Below the pieces are notes generated by a model. The model worked only from the letters and a program-made list of their open reading frames with translations. It had not been told where the DNA came from and did no database searches. DNA of 64,000 nt from Hygrocybe punicea. Its lineage: Eukaryota > Basidiomycota > Agaricomycetes > Agaricales > Hygrophoraceae. Position numbers and translations under genes: made by a program. The stretch is from contig OY744473.1 in the NCBI GenBank assembly GCA_963556145.1, positions 1,240,001 to 1,304,000 of the forward strand, read 5' to 3'. Shown here piece by piece: positions 61,101 to 64,000 of the stretch (its first letter is position 1; every line of letters begins with the position of its first letter).

Positions 61101-62348
61101 GTAAGCAACCACAGAGGCTGTCAGATGCTTTTCTCATTTCGGTTGCAGGCAGCTTTTGCGCATATATGTTCAGAAGGAGACAGCAACAACAATACAAACT
61201 ACCCACATTCAAAAACGGCGCACTCTTCTCCTCAGACGGATACATAAGTTTTTCGAGGCCCAGCTCATTTTCATGCCAGGATTACGCTCATACCTCACAT
61301 CACAACCCTCCTCCGACGAGATAGACACAACATCTCGACCTGAACATATCAGACTCCATCTCCCTTCATCGATCCCAGTATCCCATCATCAACGCATCTG
61401 TAACCCTGGTCTTCCAGATGTTGAAGATCAGCTGTGATATGCCCAGGCTATTGAGGCTCTGTCAGGTTTGCGTCGGCATCTTCGAACTCGAATAATGGCC
61501 AGCAGGTTGAACTGCAAGAACGCAAGTTCTCAATGTTCCTATGTCCGCTCACGTGCTCTCCGGGACCAAGTTGAAGTTCGTGGTCAGCAATGTCAACAAC
61601 AGTACAATACTGCACAAGCGGCAGTACTGGCTCTGCGTGGTCCAGGCGATTGGGAGAAGACCCTGGCTGTTCTGATGCCTAATGATGTTCGGGGCATCAG
61701 CGAACGTGCAATGACTGCAGAAGAGCAGGCGGAATACAAACTCATGTGGCAGATGGCTGGCATCGTGGACCAAGGCTCAACTGATGACCTATCCACAGTT
61801 CCCGTCGTTGCATTTGATCCGCGCCTGGCTTTGGGGGAGGGACGGCGAACATTGTCCTGGATTTGGTATACTGTCAGCGACCAGGAACTGCAGGGTGGCT
61901 CCCGGGAAGTAGAGGCTAGTACGTACCAATTGTATCTTCCAAATAGGCTTGCTTTGATATTTTAGCAGGTCTCCGTGTGGATTGGGCAAAAACTCGTGCC
62001 CGTGCTGATCGTTGGCAAAAGGATGTTCAATTACTGGAGGATGAAATGCGCCGCTCATTGGTTTTCTGTTGGTGGCGCTCACAGTGGTGGAAGTTGCGCA
62101 TGGGTGAGCAATCTGATAAGACAGGTCATGTTGCCGAGGGATTGTCAGCATATGCCTTGGAGCAGAGCGCTGCCGAGCAACAACGGGCAATAAAGTGGAT
62201 GACGCAATGGAGTGCAATTCGTGAAAGGGCCCAGACTGTCTTGACGACGCAACTGTCAAATGTTGAAACACAAGAGCCGCTGCCTGAGCTGGCAGTGGAA
62301 ATTGAAGACGAGGAGAGGGAGGCGGAGGAGGAGGATGAAGAAATGTGA
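58140..62348 (+). pseudogene. KDZ-family transposase with CxC2 cluster (copy 2), broken
   Basis: An upstream exon ending RRATRYINS joins DKPLLTWRDKYCEEYL. The CxC2 cluster follows: CTVCRLEP, CSECTVIQPMCRRCAIRSHE, NPLHLLE, EWKGGYFHRVSLKDLGLVVQ. Then MVTIREWRHIKMAKRAGRG, IPCRACPHPGINLPADWA, VAEDANFKQKS (likely first acidic residue), ATGIGSVTCARHECFLPNGT, VSYDIACQWSRNFFMRM, VPKFHLPSHTKKC, VERNWSWLNGIARC, SVMGPGGRWDTLDDF and NYHNWRKTVNLS. The C-terminus holds VDWAKTRARADRWQKDVQLL and an acidic end EDEEREAEEEDEEM. Three lesions: TGA at 59747-59749 after MPEWL, TGA at 61435-61437 after VEDQL, and a MITE at 59919-60640 between GIARC and TSVMGPGG. Clearly distinct from copy 1. Confidence 0.85.
59919..60640. 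mobile_element. 722-bp fold-back MITE with TA duplication, in KDZ copy 2
   Basis: Left end CAGATGGTCGACATAAGTTT, right end (inverted) CAGATGGCTGACAAAAGTTT. TA lies outside both ends (59917-59918, 60641-60642). The inverted arms extend over about 330 bp each, meeting near 60280, with visible divergence (roughly one change per 10-15 bp). Removing it restores NGIARC-TSVMGPGG. TA duplication and CAG ends fit a Tc1/mariner-mobilised MITE. Alternatively the duplication could be the 6-bp TGTACA. Confidence 0.9.
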
Positions 62349-62389
62349 GGTGGTATATCTGTCTTTTCACGCGTATGTCGTACATATGT

Positions 62390-62640
62390 CATACAGGCAT
62401 TGTAATGCGTGCAACTGCGGTATTACAGATATTGTGGGACACACATTATAACGTAGCATTACAATGTGTTCACGACCATTGTACATATGTCATACATTGT
62501 AATGCACAGCCATGATACAGGCATTGTAATGCGTGCAACTGTGGTATTAACCAGTATTACAATGCACCCCCTCACACAGATATTGTGATACACACATTAT
62601 AATGTAGCATTACAATGTGTTCGTGGCTGACAGACATAGT
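62390..62640. repeat. Right subterminal CATTACAATG/CATTGTAATG repeats
   Basis: A block of about 125 bp is present twice (GGCATTGTAATGCGTGCAAC at 62397 and 62523; TAGCATTACAATGTGTTC at 62455 and 62604). Six or more CATTACAATG-type motifs in both orientations. The same motif fills the left subterminal minisatellite of this element. Confidence 0.8.
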
Positions 62641-62707
62641 GGACACATTTTAACACGCACCACTGGATTATACGTGATGTATTATAATGTGAGTACATGG
62701 ACTGTTG

Positions 62708-63106
62708 GCAGTTTGGAGAGATTACAAGGTTCATTTTACATTCTACCTGCATACTTAGATACTTTTAGTCAACTATTAACTACATTTCAGCAAGGAGCAG
62801 TCTCACTCTCAGCACAAGAGAGAAATCAATGACCTGCCTTTTTTGGTTGCGAGGCTCATGTGATATCCAATTTGATTTGCTGCCATCGTGATGGCCTGGA
62901 CCCAACGATCAGATCATGCGATCAAATCTCTCCATCACGAAGCTTGCCCAAAATGAGAAAACCAAACAAGGCGGCCACTGAGTTCTCCTTCTTACTGAGG
63001 CTCCTTTATGCTGTACAAGCCTTGCTGAAATGTAGTTAATAGTTGACTAAAAGTATCTAAGTATGCAGGTAGAATGTAAAATGAACCTGTAATCTCCCCA
63101 AACTGC
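62708..63106. mobile_element. About 400-bp fold-back insertion in the right terminal repeat
   Basis: GCAGTTTGGAGAGATTACAA at 62709 is repeated inverted at 63106. Arms of about 95 bp include CATTCTACCTGCATACTTAG. It separates two parts of the right terminal repeat that are contiguous at the left end of the 12.4-kb element, so it is probably a nested MITE. Exact ends and duplication cannot be set because the flank is itself symmetric. Confidence 0.6.
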
Positions 63107-63226
63107 AAGTAAATATAACAGCATTGCTAAAAAAGGAAGTTGTGAAACCCTGCGGTTCCAATTCACACGGCCGCGCAGCCTCAATCGCGCAAATAATAAA
63201 AGTGCATTTGTCACGTCATAGTTGTT

Positions 63227-63300
63227 ATTGGGTGACTTCCCGCAGGGTAAATTTAAGATAGAATGACTTTATCCTGACGGTCCCAGCAGTCTGGACATGA
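63227..63300 (-). pseudogene. Possible 5' continuation of the WSC-glyoxal oxidase
   Basis: Reading minus, ILNLPCGKSPNNN runs directly into the GTTGTT/AACAAC repeat and, after removal of the 12.4-kb element, continues TVENCLNQC. The preceding frame contains a TAA about 15 nt upstream of ILNL, so an intron border or damage must be assumed. No signal peptide was recognised before the next element. Confidence 0.35.
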
Positions 63301-63406
63301 AATAGTCGTTATCTTTATTCTGTTCTCTAAACCACAGCATTAAAATATGCTTTAGTTAGCATAAATTCACGTCCCAATTAAGCGTATCAGCGCAGTCACC
63401 GTCTAC

Positions 63407-64000
63407 ATGAATGACGTTCACCATTACCTGCTTGAACAACAGGAGATCGAGAATGATCACCAGGACAACTGTAGGGCACAGCTTAATCTGGCCGTTGCAT
63501 TTGTAATCGATGGTGCGGACCAAGCACGGCTCCAACGAATGAGACATCGACACCCTTCCCGCCTCTACCTGTGCCGACCCCAGCTCCTCCCCAACCCTCG
63601 CATTGCTACCCCATGGATCCAATTACGAGAAAGTAGAAGTGACCGTGCATACGTGACCACGATGGGTTTTGATGTTGCGAGCGTTGAAGCTCTTATAGCC
63701 AAGGGTTTTGGACAGCACTGGTACAAGACAGCGATCCCCCGAGGAGATATTCGTGATGGAGCTGAACCACGTCCTGGGCGCCGTTCGTTGGATGCCGATG
63801 GTGCATTGGGTCTCATACTGCATTACCTCAACTCAACCATGCATGAAATCAGTCTGCAACAGATATTTGCATTGATTCGGACGACGGTCTCGCGATATAT
63901 TACTTTTGGTCTTCACATTCTCCTTGACACCCTCCACAAAATTGATGATGCCAAGATTGTCTGGCCTCGCCAGCTTTCCGAGTTCCAGTATGACAATGAA
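63407..64000 (+). CDS. PIF/Harbinger-type transposase (HARBI1-like), cut by window end
   Basis: Open from MNDVHHYLLEQQEIENDHQD to the last base, 198 codons with no stop. Blocks RRSLDADGALGLILHYLNST, MHEISLQQIFALIRTTVSRY and HILLDTLHKIDDAKIVWP match, from memory, the N-terminal helix-turn-helix part of HARBI1-like DDE transposases of mushrooms. The DDE catalytic part must lie beyond the window. No intron is needed so far. It starts only about 190 bp from the 12.4-kb element and the oxidase fragment, so it may be a fifth insertion in or near the oxidase gene. Confidence 0.8.
   Translation, partial: MNDVHHYLLEQQEIENDHQDNCRAQLNLAVAFVIDGADQARLQRMRHRHPSRLYLCRPQLLPNPRIATPWIQLRESRSDRAYVTTMGFDVASVEALIAKGFGQHWYKTAIPRGDIRDGAEPRPGRRSLDADGALGLILHYLNSTMHEISLQQIFALIRTTVSRYITFGLHILLDTLHKIDDAKIVWPRQLSEFQYDNE

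Larger units (their letters stand above)
50857..63220 (+). mobile_element. 12.4-kb KDZ-transposase-containing element, 6-bp duplication GTTGTT
   Basis: Left end TATGATGTGACAAATGCACT and right end (reverse complement) TATGACGTGACAAATGCACT. Both continue TTTATTATTTGCGCGATTG and share over 100 bp (50857-50965 with 63100-63220). GTTGTT lies immediately outside both ends (50851-50856, 63221-63226). Inside, in order: CATTACAATG-rich subterminal repeats, an unknown repeat protein (minus), a related truncated exon (minus), a small basic protein (plus), an RNase H1 N-terminal-like protein (minus), the KDZ transposase (plus) and again CATTACAATG-type repeats. Taking it out joins SPNNNTVENCLNQC of the WSC-glyoxal oxidase, though the 5' side of that gene is hard to read. 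The KDZ gene is damaged, so this copy cannot move alone. Confidence 0.85.

Overview
The window looks like nuclear DNA of a mushroom-forming fungus (Basidiomycota, Agaricomycetes). The genes are split by short introns of about 45-60 nt with GT..AG borders. The transposon families (KDZ/CxC2, Plavaka-like, Tc1/mariner, hAT, PIF/Harbinger), the WSC-glyoxal oxidase, the SKN1/KRE6 glucan-synthesis gene and the large GT2 glycosyltransferase are all typical of that group. These are recognitions from memory of protein families; no search was run.

Layout. 0-15 kb: a KDZ (CxC2-type) transposase and a Ulp1/C48 protease on the minus strand, then on the plus strand a TET/JBP-type 2-oxoglutarate/Fe(II) dioxygenase and a large JmjC-like protein. 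Three related palindromes (about 5.75, 6.79 and 15.07 kb) punctuate this block. 15-27 kb: a repeat-rich stretch with a coiled-coil gene split by a 1.4-kb hAT element (8-bp target duplication), low-complexity tracts, and a 4.4-kb fold-back element (8-bp target duplication) that itself carries a second hAT copy. 27-39 kb: minisatellite, then a host-like block with a GH16 SKN1/KRE6 gene (minus) and a GT2 glycosyltransferase gene (plus).

39-64 kb: one WSC-domain glyoxal oxidase gene (minus strand) broken by four separate transposons. They are a 2,955-bp Tc1/mariner element with two genes, a 5.1-kb Plavaka-like element with two divergent genes, a 1,090-bp non-autonomous element, and a 12.4-kb multi-gene element containing a second KDZ transposase. 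Deleting each element together with one copy of its target duplication rejoins the oxidase reading frame, which fixes the element ends almost to the base. The 12.4-kb element carries the KDZ transposase (broken by two TGA codons and a 722-bp MITE), an RNase H1 N-terminal/viroplasmin-like protein, a small basic protein and a repeat-containing protein of unknown function. A PIF/Harbinger transposase runs off the right edge.

The most interesting biology is the coupling of mobile DNA to DNA- and chromatin-modifying enzymes. A KDZ transposase, a SUMO-type protease, a TET/JBP oxygenase and a JmjC-like oxygenase sit together in the first 15 kb. A 12.4-kb KDZ-containing element with mapped ends and 6-bp target duplications lies in the same window. 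Many broken genes here carry TGA stops that are compatible with CGA-to-TGA decay.
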